DNA of 64,000 nucleotides, taken from positions 1 through 64,000 of the forward strand of contig NZVC01000029.1 of assembly GCA_002701395.1 (NCBI GenBank). The letters run 5' to 3'. The notes under the pieces are model-generated. The model had not been told where the DNA came from. It was given only the letters and a program-made list of their open reading frames with translations, and did not search any database. The stretch comes from Maritimibacter sp. (lineage in GTDB: Bacteria > Pseudomonadota > Alphaproteobacteria > Rhodobacterales > Rhodobacteraceae). The position numbers and the translations under genes were made by a program. Shown one piece after another: positions 1-9,995 of the stretch (positions within the stretch are counted from its first letter, which is position 1; each line of letters starts with the position of its first letter).

Positions 1-2438
1 GCAAGTTCGCCGCCTACTGGGGCACGAACAACGTCGACCACCAGGCGCGGATCTGCCACTCCACCACCGTTGCGGGCGTTGCGAACACATGGGGCTACGG
101 CGCCATGACCAACAGCTACAACGACATCCACAACAGCCGTGCGATCTTCATCATCGGCGGCAACCCCGCCGAGGCGCACCCGGTGTCGCTGCAGCACGTG
201 CTGCGCGCGAAGGAACAGAACAACGCGCCGCTGATTGTCTGCGACCCGCGCTTTACCCGCACCGCCGCCCACGCGGACGAATACGTGCGGTTCCGTCCGG
301 GGTCGGACGTGGCGCTGGTCTGGGGCATCCTGTGGCACATCTTCGAGAACGGCTGGGAAGACCGCGAATTCATCCGCACCCGCGTCTGGGGCATGGACGA
401 GATCCGCGACGAGGTCGCCAAGTGGACCCCAGAAGAGGTCGAGCGCGTCACCGGCACGCCCGGCTCGCAGCTTGAGCGCGTCGCGCGCACGCTGGCCAAC
501 AACCGTCCCGGCACCGTGATCTGGTGCATGGGCGGCACCCAGCACACCAACGGCAACAACAACACCCGCGCCTACTGCATCCTGCAGCTTGCGCTGGGGA
601 ACATGGGCGTCGCCGGCGGCGGCACCAACATCTTCCGCGGCCACGACAACGTGCAGGGCGCGACCGACCTTGGCGTTCTGGCCGACACGCTGCCGGGCTA
701 CTACGGCCTGAGCGATGGCGCCTGGGCGCACTGGGCCCGCGTGTGGGAGGAAGACCCCGAGTGGCTGAAAGGCCGGTTCTCGGACGCGACCTTCGACGAC
801 ACGCCGATCATGAACCTGAACGGCATTCCGGTGTCGCGCTGGATCGACGGTGTTCTGGAAGACCCCGAGAACATCGACCAGCCCGACAACACCAAGGTCA
901 TGGTTCTGTGGGGCCACGCGCCCAACTCGCAGACCCGTATGCCCGAGATGAAGACGGCGATGGAAAAGCTCGACATGCTTGTCGTGGTGGACCCGTACCC
1001 GACCGTTTCGGCCATCCTGCATGACCGCACCGACGGCGTGTACCTGCTGCCGGCCGCGACGCAGTTCGAGACCTACGGCTCGGTCACCGCGTCGAACCGG
1101 TCGCTGCAATGGCGCCAGCAGGTCGTCGAGCCGCTGTTCGAGTCGCTGCCCGACCATGTCATCATGCACAAGTTCGCCACCAAGTTCGGCTTCGCCGACC
1201 GGATCTTCCGGAACATCGAAGTGAACGGCGAGGAGCCGTTGGTCGAGGACCTGACCCGCGAGTTCAACCGCGGCATGTGGACCATCGGCTATACCGGCCA
1301 GTCGCCGGAGCGGATGAAGATGCACATGGAGAACCAGCACACCTTCGACCGCACCACGCTGCGCGCCAACGGCGGGCCTGCCGACGGTGACTTCTACGGT
1401 ATGCCGTGGCCCTGCTGGGGCACCGCCGAGATGAACCACCCCGGTTCGGCCAACCTGTACGACGTGTCGCTGCCGGTGGCCGAAGGCGGCATGGGCTTCC
1501 GTGCCCGCTTTGGCGTGGAACGCGACGGCGACAACCTGCTGGCCGACGGCGTTGCGCCGGTGGGCTCGGAAATCCCGGACGGGTACCCCGAGTTCACCAT
1601 GCAAATGCTGATGGACCTTGGCTGGGACGGTGACCTGACCGACGAAGAGCGCGCCGTGATCGAGCGTGTCGCCGGGTACGAGGCGCCGGAAGAGGCCGAC
1701 GAGGGTCAGGAAGAGGTCGGCGAGACCTCGCAGCAGGGCGAACGGCCCAGCGACTATGCCGAAAGCGTCGGTGGCGTGAACTGGAAGACCGACCTGTCGG
1801 GCGGCATCCAGCGCGTTGCCATCGCTCACGGCTGTGCGCCCTACGGCAACGCCAAGGCCCGCGCCGTGGTCTGGACCTTCCCGGATCCGGTTCCGCTGCA
1901 CCGCGAGCCGCTGTACTCCAACCGTCGCGACCTCGTGGCTGACTACCCGACCTATCAGGACAAGAAGTTCTGGCGGGTGCCGACCATGTACGCCTCGATC
2001 CAGGAGAACGACTTCTCGGAAGAATACCCGATCATCCTCACCTCTGGCCGACTGGTCGAGTACGAGGGCGGCGGGGACGAGACCCGGTCGAACCCCTGGC
2101 TGGCCGAGCTTCAGCAGGACATGTTCATCGAGATCAACCCGCGTGACGCCAACGATCTTGGCATCCGCGACGGGTCGCAGGTCTGGGTGGAAGGTCCGGA
2201 AGGCGGTCGTGTCCGGGTGATGGCGATGGTGACGCCCCGCGTCGATGCGGGCGTGGCGTTCATGCCTTTCCACTTCGGCGGCTACTACCAGGGCGAGGAC
2301 CTTCGGTCCAAGTACCCGGACGGTGCCGATCCCTACGTGCTTGGCGAAAGCACCAACACTGCGCAGACGTACGGCTATGACTCGGTCACCCAGATGCAAG
2401 AGACCAAAGCCACCCTCTGCAAGATCATGCCGGCGTAA
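1..2438 (+). CDS. fdhA: Formate dehydrogenase alpha (molybdopterin) subunit, 5' partial, Cys-type
   Basis: Catalytic subunit of a three-subunit formate dehydrogenase that oxidises formate to CO2 at a Mo/W bis-MGD centre. The reading frame is open from base 3, so the N-terminus (signal peptide, first 4Fe-4S site) lies outside the window; 811 residues are visible. The block ARICHSTTVAGVANTWGYGA matches the family's active-site segment, where E. coli FdnG/FdoG carry selenocysteine; here the residue is Cys, encoded by TGC at 54-56. Next come the cofactor-binding block GGNPAEAHP and a C-terminal dinucleotide-binding domain (TSGRLVEYEGGGDE, about 2040-2080). About 120 residues rich in Asp and Glu separate the domains near 1630-1790. 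fdhB follows after 12 nt with a GGAGAG ribosome site. The family call is firm; the cell location depends on the unseen N-terminus. Confidence 0.96.
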   Translation, partial: KFAAYWGTNNVDHQARICHSTTVAGVANTWGYGAMTNSYNDIHNSRAIFIIGGNPAEAHPVSLQHVLRAKEQNNAPLIVCDPRFTRTAAHADEYVRFRPGSDVALVWGILWHIFENGWEDREFIRTRVWGMDEIRDEVAKWTPEEVERVTGTPGSQLERVARTLANNRPGTVIWCMGGTQHTNGNNNTRAYCILQLALGNMGVAGGGTNIFRGHDNVQGATDLGVLADTLPGYYGLSDGAWAHWARVWEEDPEWLKGRFSDATFDDTPIMNLNGIPVSRWIDGVLEDPENIDQPDNTKVMVLWGHAPNSQTRMPEMKTAMEKLDMLVVVDPYPTVSAILHDRTDGVYLLPAATQFETYGSVTASNRSLQWRQQVVEPLFESLPDHVIMHKFATKFGFADRIFRNIEVNGEEPLVEDLTREFNRGMWTIGYTGQSPERMKMHMENQHTFDRTTLRANGGPADGDFYGMPWPCWGTAEMNHPGSANLYDVSLPVAEGGMGFRARFGVERDGDNLLADGVAPVGSEIPDGYPEFTMQMLMDLGWDGDLTDEERAVIERVAGYEAPEEADEGQEEVGETSQQGERPSDYAESVGGVNWKTDLSGGIQRVAIAHGCAPYGNAKARAVVWTFPDPVPLHREPLYSNRRDLVADYPTYQDKKFWRVPTMYASIQENDFSEEYPIILTSGRLVEYEGGGDETRSNPWLAELQQDMFIEINPRDANDLGIRDGSQVWVEGPEGGRVRVMAMVTPRVDAGVAFMPFHFGGYYQGEDLRSKYPDGADPYVLGESTNTAQTYGYDSVTQMQETKATLCKIMPA

Positions 2439-2450
2439 GGAGAGACACAC

Positions 2451-3044
2451 ATGGCACGAGCTAAATTCCTCTGCGATGCCGAACGCTGCATCGAGTGCAA
2501 CGCCTGCGTCACCGCGTGCAAGAACGAGCACGAAGTTCCGTGGGGCATCAACCGTCGCCGGGTGGTGACCATTCAGGACGGCCAGCCGGGCGAACGCTCG
2601 ATCTCGGTCGCCTGTATGCACTGCTCGGACGCGCCCTGCATGGCCGTCTGCCCGGTGGACTGCTTCTACCAGACCTCGGACGGTGTGGTGCTGCACTCCA
2701 AGGACCTGTGCATCGGCTGCGGCTATTGCTTCTACGCGTGCCCCTTCGGCGCGCCGCAGTACCCGCAGGCCGGTAACTTCGGGTCGCGCGGCAAAATGGA
2801 CAAGTGCACCTTCTGCGCCGGTGGCCCGGAAGAGAACAATTCCACCGCCGAGTTCCAGAAGTATGGCCGCAACCGGATCGCGGAAGGCAAACTGCCGATC
2901 TGCGCCGAGATGTGTTCCACCAAGGCCCTGCTGGCTGGCGACGGTGACGTCGTGTCCGCGATCTACCGCGAACGCGTGGTGGCCCGTGGCTTCGGCTCGG
3001 GTGCTTGGGGCTGGGGCACCGCCTACGACCAGAAGGGCGGCTAA
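2451..3044 (+). CDS. fdhB: Formate dehydrogenase beta subunit, 4x[4Fe-4S] ferredoxin-like
   Basis: Electron-transfer subunit of 197 aa that carries electrons from the molybdopterin subunit to the cytochrome b subunit. Four cysteine clusters are visible: C13-x2-C-x2-C-x3-C; the pair CMHC with CMAVCPVDC; CIGCGYCFYACPFG; and CTFC together with ICAEMC. This matches the FdnH/HybA/DmsB-type polyferredoxin pattern. Unlike E. coli FdnH there is no C-terminal transmembrane helix, so attachment to the membrane must rely on the gamma subunit. The gene starts 12 nt after fdhA and is followed by a 93-nt gap that holds a strong stem-loop before fdhC. Confidence 0.96.
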   Translation: MARAKFLCDAERCIECNACVTACKNEHEVPWGINRRRVVTIQDGQPGERSISVACMHCSDAPCMAVCPVDCFYQTSDGVVLHSKDLCIGCGYCFYACPFGAPQYPQAGNFGSRGKMDKCTFCAGGPEENNSTAEFQKYGRNRIAEGKLPICAEMCSTKALLAGDGDVVSAIYRERVVARGFGSGAWGWGTAYDQKGG

Positions 3045-3074
3045 GGCCTTCTTTCCGGACATTGGGAAAACGTG

Positions 3075-3098
3075 CGCGGCCCCTTGGACGGGGCCGCG
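3075..3098 (+). terminator. Intercistronic stem-loop between fdhB and fdhC
   Basis: Perfect 9-bp stem (CGCGGCCCC / GGGGCCGCG) with a 6-nt loop, extended outward by a few G-U/G-C pairs. No T-run follows, so an mRNA-stabilising or partly attenuating hairpin is more likely than a full terminator. It may set fdhAB expression above that of the membrane subunit. Confidence 0.6.
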
Positions 3099-3137
3099 TG
3101 CAGTTCAAGTAACTCCCTGGCGCGAAGGGGAAATTCT

Positions 3138-4373
3138 ATGATCCGTACGATCCTTGCCCGTCTCATGGTGGCACTGGTGGTTTCCGTCACCATGCTGCCC
3201 CTCGCGCTGCCGCTGGCCGCGCAAGAAGTCGACCGTCCCGAAACCGAAGGCAGCCCGACCGGCGGCGCCCCGACGCTGGAGGACATCCTTGCCCGCCAGC
3301 GCGGCGAGACCGTGGACGACAGCGACCGGCGCGCGAACATCGGCGATCCGGACAGCGCGGCGTCGATCGCCGATCAGCTTGGCACGCTCGGCGGCGCCTC
3401 TGACCCCGACCTGTGGCGGTCGATCCGCTTCAACGAAGAACCGAACATGAGCGTCTCGGCGGGCGGCGACGTCGCCAAGGTGCTGGTGCAGGACGGCGGC
3501 ATGGCGTGGTACAATTTCCGCGCGGGCCCGCTGCGCGAATATGGCGGCTGGCTGCTGATCGGCACCATCGCGGTGCTGGCGCTGTTCTTCCTGATCCGGG
3601 GCCGCATCCGCATCGACGGCGGCAAATCCGGGCGGACCGTCACCCGGTTCCAGTTCATCGAACGGATGGCGCACTGGACGCTGGCCGGCTCGTTCATCCT
3701 GCTGGGCCTGACCGGGCTGCTGACCCTGTTCGGCCGCGTCGCGATCGCGCCCTACCTTGGACTTGATGCGAATGCGTGGCTGCTGCACATCTCGAAGCTG
3801 ATCCACAACAACGTGTCCTGGGCCTTTATGGTCTCGCTGGTGGTGGTCTTCGTGATGTGGGTCGCCCACAATATCCCGAACAAGACCGACCTTGTCTGGA
3901 TCAAGCAGGCCGGCGGCATCATCGGCAAGAACCACCCCCCGGCGAAGAAGTTCAACTTCGGTCAGAAGATCATCTTCTGGTCGGTGATCGTGCTGGGTGT
4001 CTCGGTCTCGGTGTCGGGGCTGTCGCTGCTGTTCCCGTTCGAGCTGCCGCTGTTCGCCAAGACCTTCGGCATCCTGAACGACACGGGCCTGCCGCAGTGG
4101 GCGGGCTATGGCCCGCTGCCCACCGCGCTGGCGCCGCAGGAAGAGATGCAGTTCGCCCAGCTGTGGCACGCCATCGTGGCCTTCGTGATGATGGCGATCA
4201 TCCTTGCCCACATCTACATCGGCACCGTCGGCATGGAAGGCGCGTTCGATGCGATGGGCTCGGGCGAGGTGGACGAAGAGTGGGCGCACCAGCACCACGC
4301 GATCTGGCTGGAAGAGGTGAAAGAGCGCGAGGCTTCGGCCCCGAAGGGCGGCACCACCACCCCGGCAGAGTAA
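3138..4373 (+). CDS. fdhC: Formate dehydrogenase gamma subunit, cytochrome b556 type
   Basis: Membrane anchor and quinone reductase of the formate dehydrogenase (411 aa). The start at 3138 is chosen because an AAGGGGA ribosome site precedes it and a clear signal peptide follows (MIRTILARLMVALVVSVTML, cleavage near LAAQ). An in-frame ATG at 3072 lies inside the stem-loop. A periplasmic segment of about 110 residues precedes five hydrophobic helices. Candidate haem-ligand histidines lie in RMAHWTL, LIHNNVSW, LWHAIVAF and LAHIYIG, the arrangement of FdnI/FdoI. The long N-terminal extension is typical of the alphaproteobacterial branch rather than of E. coli FdnI. A WD40-cytochrome gene begins 4 nt downstream. 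Confidence 0.94.
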   Translation: MIRTILARLMVALVVSVTMLPLALPLAAQEVDRPETEGSPTGGAPTLEDILARQRGETVDDSDRRANIGDPDSAASIADQLGTLGGASDPDLWRSIRFNEEPNMSVSAGGDVAKVLVQDGGMAWYNFRAGPLREYGGWLLIGTIAVLALFFLIRGRIRIDGGKSGRTVTRFQFIERMAHWTLAGSFILLGLTGLLTLFGRVAIAPYLGLDANAWLLHISKLIHNNVSWAFMVSLVVVFVMWVAHNIPNKTDLVWIKQAGGIIGKNHPPAKKFNFGQKIIFWSVIVLGVSVSVSGLSLLFPFELPLFAKTFGILNDTGLPQWAGYGPLPTALAPQEEMQFAQLWHAIVAFVMMAIILAHIYIGTVGMEGAFDAMGSGEVDEEWAHQHHAIWLEEVKEREASAPKGGTTTPAE

Positions 4374-4377
4374 CGCG

Positions 4378-5673
4378 GTGATGCGGGCGCTGATCGGCGC
4401 CGCGATCCTTGCCGCCGTCATGGCGGACCGGGGCGCGGCGCAGGATTTCACAACGCTGAAGGGGCACGGCGGGCCGGTCATGGGCATCGCCGTGTCCGAG
4501 GATGGCACGGTGGCGACGGCGAGTTTCGACAACTCGGCCGCGCGCTGGACCGGCCGCACGCCCGCGTGGCTGGAAGGGCACGACGCGGCGGTGACCGTGG
4601 TGGCCTTCGTGGATGAAACGCGCATCGTGTCCGGCGGCGACGATTTCACCGTCCGGCTTTGGCAGGACGGGCAGGGCCGCCTGCTGGGCGAACACCTTGG
4701 CAAGGTCACCGCGCTCGCGGTGTCTCCGGACGGGGCGACCGTGGCCAGCGGCAGCTGGGACGGCTCGATCCTGCTGCACCCGCTGGCCGAGGGCGAGACG
4801 CGCACGCTGGCCGACCCGCGCAGCGGCGTGAACGCGGTGGCCTTCTCGGCCGATGGCGGCACGCTGTACGCGGGCACGATGGACGGCGCGCTGCTGGCCT
4901 ACGACCTGTCGACCGACGACACCCCCACGGTGCTGGTTGAACACGGCTTTGGCGTGAACGAGGTGATCGCGGGCGACGGCTGGATCGCCTATGGCGCGGT
5001 CGACGGCGGCACGCGGGTCATCGACGCGGCCACCGGCACGCAGATCGCGGATTTCACGCTGGACCGCAGGCCGATCCTGTCGATGGCATGGGACGCGGGC
5101 ACCGCGCAGCTCGCCGTCGGGGACGGGCAGGGGTACATCATGGTGGTGGACACCACCGGCTGGACCATCGCCCGCGATTTCCGCGCCACCCGGCAGGGGC
5201 CGGTCTGGGCGCTGGACTTCTCGCCCGACGGGCAGACGCTTTATGCCGGCGGGCTGGACGACGTGGTCTATGCTTGGCCCGTGGCCGCGCTGGACACGTT
5301 CGAACCGGCGATGGGGCAAGAGCGAAGCTTTCTGCGCGACGCCGACACGATGCCGAACGGCGAACGCCAGTTCATGCGCAAGTGCTCGATCTGTCACGCG
5401 CTGGAACCGGGCCCCTCGCGCAAGGCCGGGCCGACGCTGTACGGCGTGTTCGGGCGGCAGGCGGGCACCGTCGCGGACTACCCCTATTCGCCAAGGCTGG
5501 ACGGATCCGATATCGTCTGGACCGAAGAGACCATAGACGACCTGTTCGAAATCGGTCCGGACCACTACATACCGGGTTCGAAGATGCCCATGCAGGTGAT
5601 CGCGGGCGAGAACGACCGCGCCGATCTTGTCGCCTACCTTCGGCAGGCGACCGCAAAGGAGACTGACCAATGA
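4378..5673 (+). CDS. WD40 beta-propeller fused to a C-terminal cytochrome c domain
   Basis: Exported 431-aa protein. Residues 1-22 form a signal peptide ending in GAAQ. Residues about 25-310 contain WD40-like repeats (for example LKGHGGPVMGIAVSEDGTVA and VTALAVSPDGATVASGSWDG). Residues about 325-431 form a monohaem cytochrome c domain with C336-SI-CH and a likely distal Met in SKMPMQV near residue 403. The cytochrome part resembles the class I c552/c550 type (GPTLYGVFGRQAG). The gene sits 4 nt after fdhC and overlaps the next small ORF (ATGA), so it is almost certainly cotranscribed with the formate dehydrogenase. An electron-transfer or assembly partner of that enzyme is an inference. The domain calls are sound; the function is unknown. 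Confidence 0.88.
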   Translation: MMRALIGAAILAAVMADRGAAQDFTTLKGHGGPVMGIAVSEDGTVATASFDNSAARWTGRTPAWLEGHDAAVTVVAFVDETRIVSGGDDFTVRLWQDGQGRLLGEHLGKVTALAVSPDGATVASGSWDGSILLHPLAEGETRTLADPRSGVNAVAFSADGGTLYAGTMDGALLAYDLSTDDTPTVLVEHGFGVNEVIAGDGWIAYGAVDGGTRVIDAATGTQIADFTLDRRPILSMAWDAGTAQLAVGDGQGYIMVVDTTGWTIARDFRATRQGPVWALDFSPDGQTLYAGGLDDVVYAWPVAALDTFEPAMGQERSFLRDADTMPNGERQFMRKCSICHALEPGPSRKAGPTLYGVFGRQAGTVADYPYSPRLDGSDIVWTEETIDDLFEIGPDHYIPGSKMPMQVIAGENDRADLVAYLRQATAKETDQ

Positions 5674-5795
5674 AGGCAATGTTCACCGGCTTCGTGGCCA
5701 TCGCGGTGATCGCGGTCGGCGCGCATTTCGCGCTGGAGAACGCGGGGTTCTCGTCGCAGGACGTCAACAGCGGCAACAGCGTGCGGCTGGACTAG
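5670..5795 (+). CDS. 41-aa single-span membrane peptide
   Basis: Small ORF whose ATG overlaps the stop of the WD40-cytochrome gene (ATGA at 5670). The protein has an N-terminal hydrophobic segment (MFTGFVAIAVIAVGAHFAL) followed by a short polar tail ending in SVRLD. It sits between the fdh genes and the regulator gene, with 4 nt between its stop and the regulator's GTG. It may be a small membrane subunit or assembly peptide. There are no recognisable family motifs; coding status rests on the overlap, the composition and the operon position. Confidence 0.6.
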   Translation: MKAMFTGFVAIAVIAVGAHFALENAGFSSQDVNSGNSVRLD

Positions 5796-5799
5796 GGGC

Positions 5800-7146
<1,347 letters not shown>

Positions 7147-7170
7147 GGGCGCTGGTGCCGAGGCGAAGGA

Positions 7171-7227
7171 GGGGGCGCTGCCCCCGCCGCTGCGCGGCTC
7201 CCCCGAGGTATTTTACAAGAGAAGAAG
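7171..7227. repeat. Interspersed palindromic repeat, copy A
   Basis: Sits between the convergent regulator and sensor kinase genes. It contains the palindromes GGGGGCGCTGCCCCC and GCCGCTGCGCGGC followed by TCCCCCGAGGTATTTTACAA and GAGAAGAAG. Two further copies lie at 46321-46380 (inverted) and 47544-47602. As a GC-rich hairpin with a short T-run it could act here as a bidirectional terminator. Confidence 0.8.
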
Positions 7228-7237
7228 GGCCGGGGCG

Positions 7238-9178
7238 TCAGTCTTCGGATGGCGCGGTGGCCGGAAGCCACACGGTGAAGCGCGCGCCGCTTTCGTGGTT
7301 CTCGGCGGTGATCAGGCCGCCCGCGCGCTGCACAAGGCTTTGGCTGATTGACAGGCCAAGCCCGGTGCCTTCGCCCTGTTTCGTCGTGAAGAAGGGGTCG
7401 AAGACCGACGCCAGCCGGTCCGGCGGGATGCCGGGGCCGGTGTCCTCGACCACGAGGGCGACGCCGTCCGTGCCGTCGCGCGGTTCGGGGCCTAGTTCCA
7501 AAAGCAGGCGTCCCGCGTCGCCCATCGCCTGCACCGCGTTGACGATCAGGTTGATCACCACCTGCTGAAGCTCGCCGGGTTCGATGCGCACCTCGGGGCA
7601 CGGGCTGAAGCGGGTGGTGACGGTGATGTCCTTGCGGGCGAAGACGTGTTCGACCAGCGTCAGGCAATCCGCCACCAGCGGGCCCGGATCGACCGCGTTG
7701 TCGTAGCCCGCGTAGTCGCCCGGGCGGGCGAATTGCAACAGCTTGCCGACGATGGCGCCGATCCGCATCACCTGCCGGTCGATCAGGGCGAGTTCGGTGT
7801 CCACCGGTTTTGCCGCGTCGCCCAGCGTTTCGCGCATCACGTCGACATTGCCCTGGATCACCGCGACGGGGTTGTTGATCTCGTGCGCGACGCCTGCCGT
7901 GATCTCGCCGATCGAGGCGAGTTTTTCCGACATCACCAGCTGGCGGTAGGTTTCTTCCAGCTTGGCATTGGCGTCGTGAAGTTCGGCGGTGCGCTGTTCG
8001 ACGCGGCGGTTCAGTTCGGCGTCGCGTTCCTGCACCTGGTCCAGCAGGTCGTCGAGGTGGCCCGCCACGCGACCGATCTCGTCCCGCGCGCGCATCGGGC
8101 CGTTGCGGGCGGACAAATCGCCGTCCTCGACCCGGCGGATCGTCAGGGCCATGCGTTCGAGCGGCGAGAAGATGCCCTTGGCCAGCCACAGGAAGGTGGG
8201 GATCGACACCGCCAGCACGAAGGCGAAGGCGCCCAGCATCCACAAGTAGGCGGCGCGCTTGGCGGTGTTGAACGGCGCTTCGAGGAAGCCGACGTACAGC
8301 ATCCCGACGCGGCGGTCGAAGCTGTCGAGGATCGGAACGTAACCCGAGATATACCAGTCGTTCACCACGAAGGCCCGGTCCAGCCATGTGCGGCCCTCGT
8401 CCAGCACCGCGCCGCGCACCGCCGCCGAGACGCGGGTGCCTAGGGCGCGGACGTCCTCGAACAGGCGCACGTTGGTCGACACGCGCACGTCGTCGAGGAA
8501 CAGCGTCGCGGTGCCTTGGCGGTCGCCGCCGGTGATGGCGTTCAGGAACACCAGCTCGTTGATGGTGTCGATGAACTGGAGATTGCGGTTCAACAGGATG
8601 CCGCCCACCAGCGCGCCGCCGCCGCGCACCGGGCTGGCGGTGTGGACCACCATGCCGCGGTCCTCTTCGGTGCGGTCGGTGGGCACGGCGGCCTCGGTCG
8701 GGATCAGCTCGATCCTTGCGCGTTCGGCCAGCGCGGGGTCGATGGCGGCAAGGTCGTCGGGGCCGAACAGGTCGATCCGGGTGGCGACCCGGCCCGCCAG
8801 CGCGGTCTGCACCACCGGCCAGTCGGACGCCGAATTGGGCGGCAGGTAATACAGAAAATTGAGGTGCAGGTCCTGCATCTGTGCCGCCAGCAGCGGCGCC
8901 AGCATGTCGCCGCCCATCGCCAGTGCTGTGCGGAACTCGGTCGCGCGCGACAGGCTGCGGACGTCGGTGCCGGTGCGTTCGACCAGCGTGGACAGGTACT
9001 GTTCCGCGATCTTCAGGTCGCTTTCGACGTTGGCGATCAGCACCCGGTCGTAATCCGCCGTCCAGCGCGCGAAGCCCAGCATCAACAGCAGCGGCATCAG
9101 CACCACCAGCGGCGCCAGCGCCAGCGTCAGCAGACGCAGGCGGACGGAACGGAAGCGGCTGAGATCGAGGCGGACCAT
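7238..9178 (-). CDS. Membrane sensor histidine kinase (Cache-like sensor, HAMP, HisKA, HATPase)
   Basis: 646-aa kinase. The start at 9178 is chosen because AAAGG lies just upstream and the first membrane helix (LLTLALAPLVVLMPLLLMLG) begins at about residue 14. A large periplasmic sensor of about 270 residues of double-Cache appearance lies between that helix and a second one near residues 308-333. A HAMP segment follows, then the H-box ASIGEITAGVAHEINNP (His at about 431), the N-box INLIVNAVQAM, and the G-boxes VVEDTGPGIPP and GEGTGLGLSIS. It converges on the GAFTGA-less regulator, its most likely partner. The gene lies 31 nt downstream of liuC on the same strand, so read-through from the leucine cluster is possible. 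The ligand is unknown. Confidence 0.92.
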   Translation of the reverse strand: MVRLDLSRFRSVRLRLLTLALAPLVVLMPLLLMLGFARWTADYDRVLIANVESDLKIAEQYLSTLVERTGTDVRSLSRATEFRTALAMGGDMLAPLLAAQMQDLHLNFLYYLPPNSASDWPVVQTALAGRVATRIDLFGPDDLAAIDPALAERARIELIPTEAAVPTDRTEEDRGMVVHTASPVRGGGALVGGILLNRNLQFIDTINELVFLNAITGGDRQGTATLFLDDVRVSTNVRLFEDVRALGTRVSAAVRGAVLDEGRTWLDRAFVVNDWYISGYVPILDSFDRRVGMLYVGFLEAPFNTAKRAAYLWMLGAFAFVLAVSIPTFLWLAKGIFSPLERMALTIRRVEDGDLSARNGPMRARDEIGRVAGHLDDLLDQVQERDAELNRRVEQRTAELHDANAKLEETYRQLVMSEKLASIGEITAGVAHEINNPVAVIQGNVDVMRETLGDAAKPVDTELALIDRQVMRIGAIVGKLLQFARPGDYAGYDNAVDPGPLVADCLTLVEHVFARKDITVTTRFSPCPEVRIEPGELQQVVINLIVNAVQAMGDAGRLLLELGPEPRDGTDGVALVVEDTGPGIPPDRLASVFDPFFTTKQGEGTGLGLSISQSLVQRAGGLITAENHESGARFTVWLPATAPSED

Positions 9179-9209
9179 TGCCTTTGCTATCCCGCGCGGG
9201 CGGGGGATG

Positions 9210-9995
9210 TCACCCTTCGACCCAGGCGGCGGGGCGGCGGTCGAAGAAGGCGGCGATGCCTTCCACCGCTTCGGGCTGCTCCCACTGGTCGGCAAGGGCG
9301 GCGGCGGTGCGGTCCAGCAGCGCGTCGTCGATCGGGGCCGCGAAGCCCGCCAGAAGCTGTTTCGCCGCGCCGACCGCGCCGGGGGCGCAGGACAGGAACG
9401 CCTCGGCCTCTTCCATCACCAGCGCGTCCAGCGCGAATTCGGGAACCACGCGGGTCAGCAGCCCAATATCGCGCGCGGTGTCGGCGTCGAAGCGGCGGCC
9501 CGACAGAAAGACCGAGCGGGCGCGGCCGGGTCCGACCCGGGCGGCGACATAGGGGCCGATGGTGGCGGGGATCAGGCCCAGCCGGGTTTCCGTCAGGCCC
9601 ATCTGGACCTCGGGTGTGCCGATCGCCATGTCGCAGACCGAGAGCAGCCCGACGCCGCCGCCGAACGCGTTGCCGTGGACCCGCGCGATCAACGGTTTCG
9701 GCATCCGGTCCAGCGCGCGCAGCATCATGGCCAGCTTGTTGGCTTCGGCCATGCGGGTGGCGCGGTCGGCGTCGGCCTGCGCGCGCATCCAGCCAAGATC
9801 GCCACCGGCGCAGAAGGTGGGGCCTTCGGCGGCAAGGATCACCGCGCGGACGCCGGGATCGGCACCCAGCACGCCTGCGGCCTCGGTCAGTTCGGCGATC
9901 ATCTGGCCCGACATCGCGTTGTGCTTTTCGGCGCGCGCAAGCGTGAGCGTGGCGATGCCGCGTCCGTCGATGTCGACCCGGATCGTTTCCATCAT
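9210..9995 (-). CDS. liuC: Methylglutaconyl-CoA hydratase / enoyl-CoA hydratase family
   Basis: 261-aa crotonase-fold enzyme, by context hydrating 3-methylglutaconyl-CoA to HMG-CoA in leucine degradation. The first ATG of an ATGATGG pair is chosen because AAAGGG sits 6 nt before it and it overlaps the liuE stop by 4 nt. Oxyanion-hole segments are visible as GPTFCAGGDLGWM and VHGNAFGGGVGLLSVCD. The active-site region ETRLGLIPATIGPYV matches the liuC/AUH group, which has a Glu near this position. It is the last gene of the liu series. Confidence 0.9.
   Translation of the reverse strand: MMETIRVDIDGRGIATLTLARAEKHNAMSGQMIAELTEAAGVLGADPGVRAVILAAEGPTFCAGGDLGWMRAQADADRATRMAEANKLAMMLRALDRMPKPLIARVHGNAFGGGVGLLSVCDMAIGTPEVQMGLTETRLGLIPATIGPYVAARVGPGRARSVFLSGRRFDADTARDIGLLTRVVPEFALDALVMEEAEAFLSCAPGAVGAAKQLLAGFAAPIDDALLDRTAAALADQWEQPEAVEGIAAFFDRRPAAWVEG

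Noticed and set aside
3105-4877. 590-aa minus-strand open frame opposite fdhC
   Set aside because: Composition (long runs of Arg, Gln, His) is typical of antisense of a GC-rich gene, and fdhC is certain.
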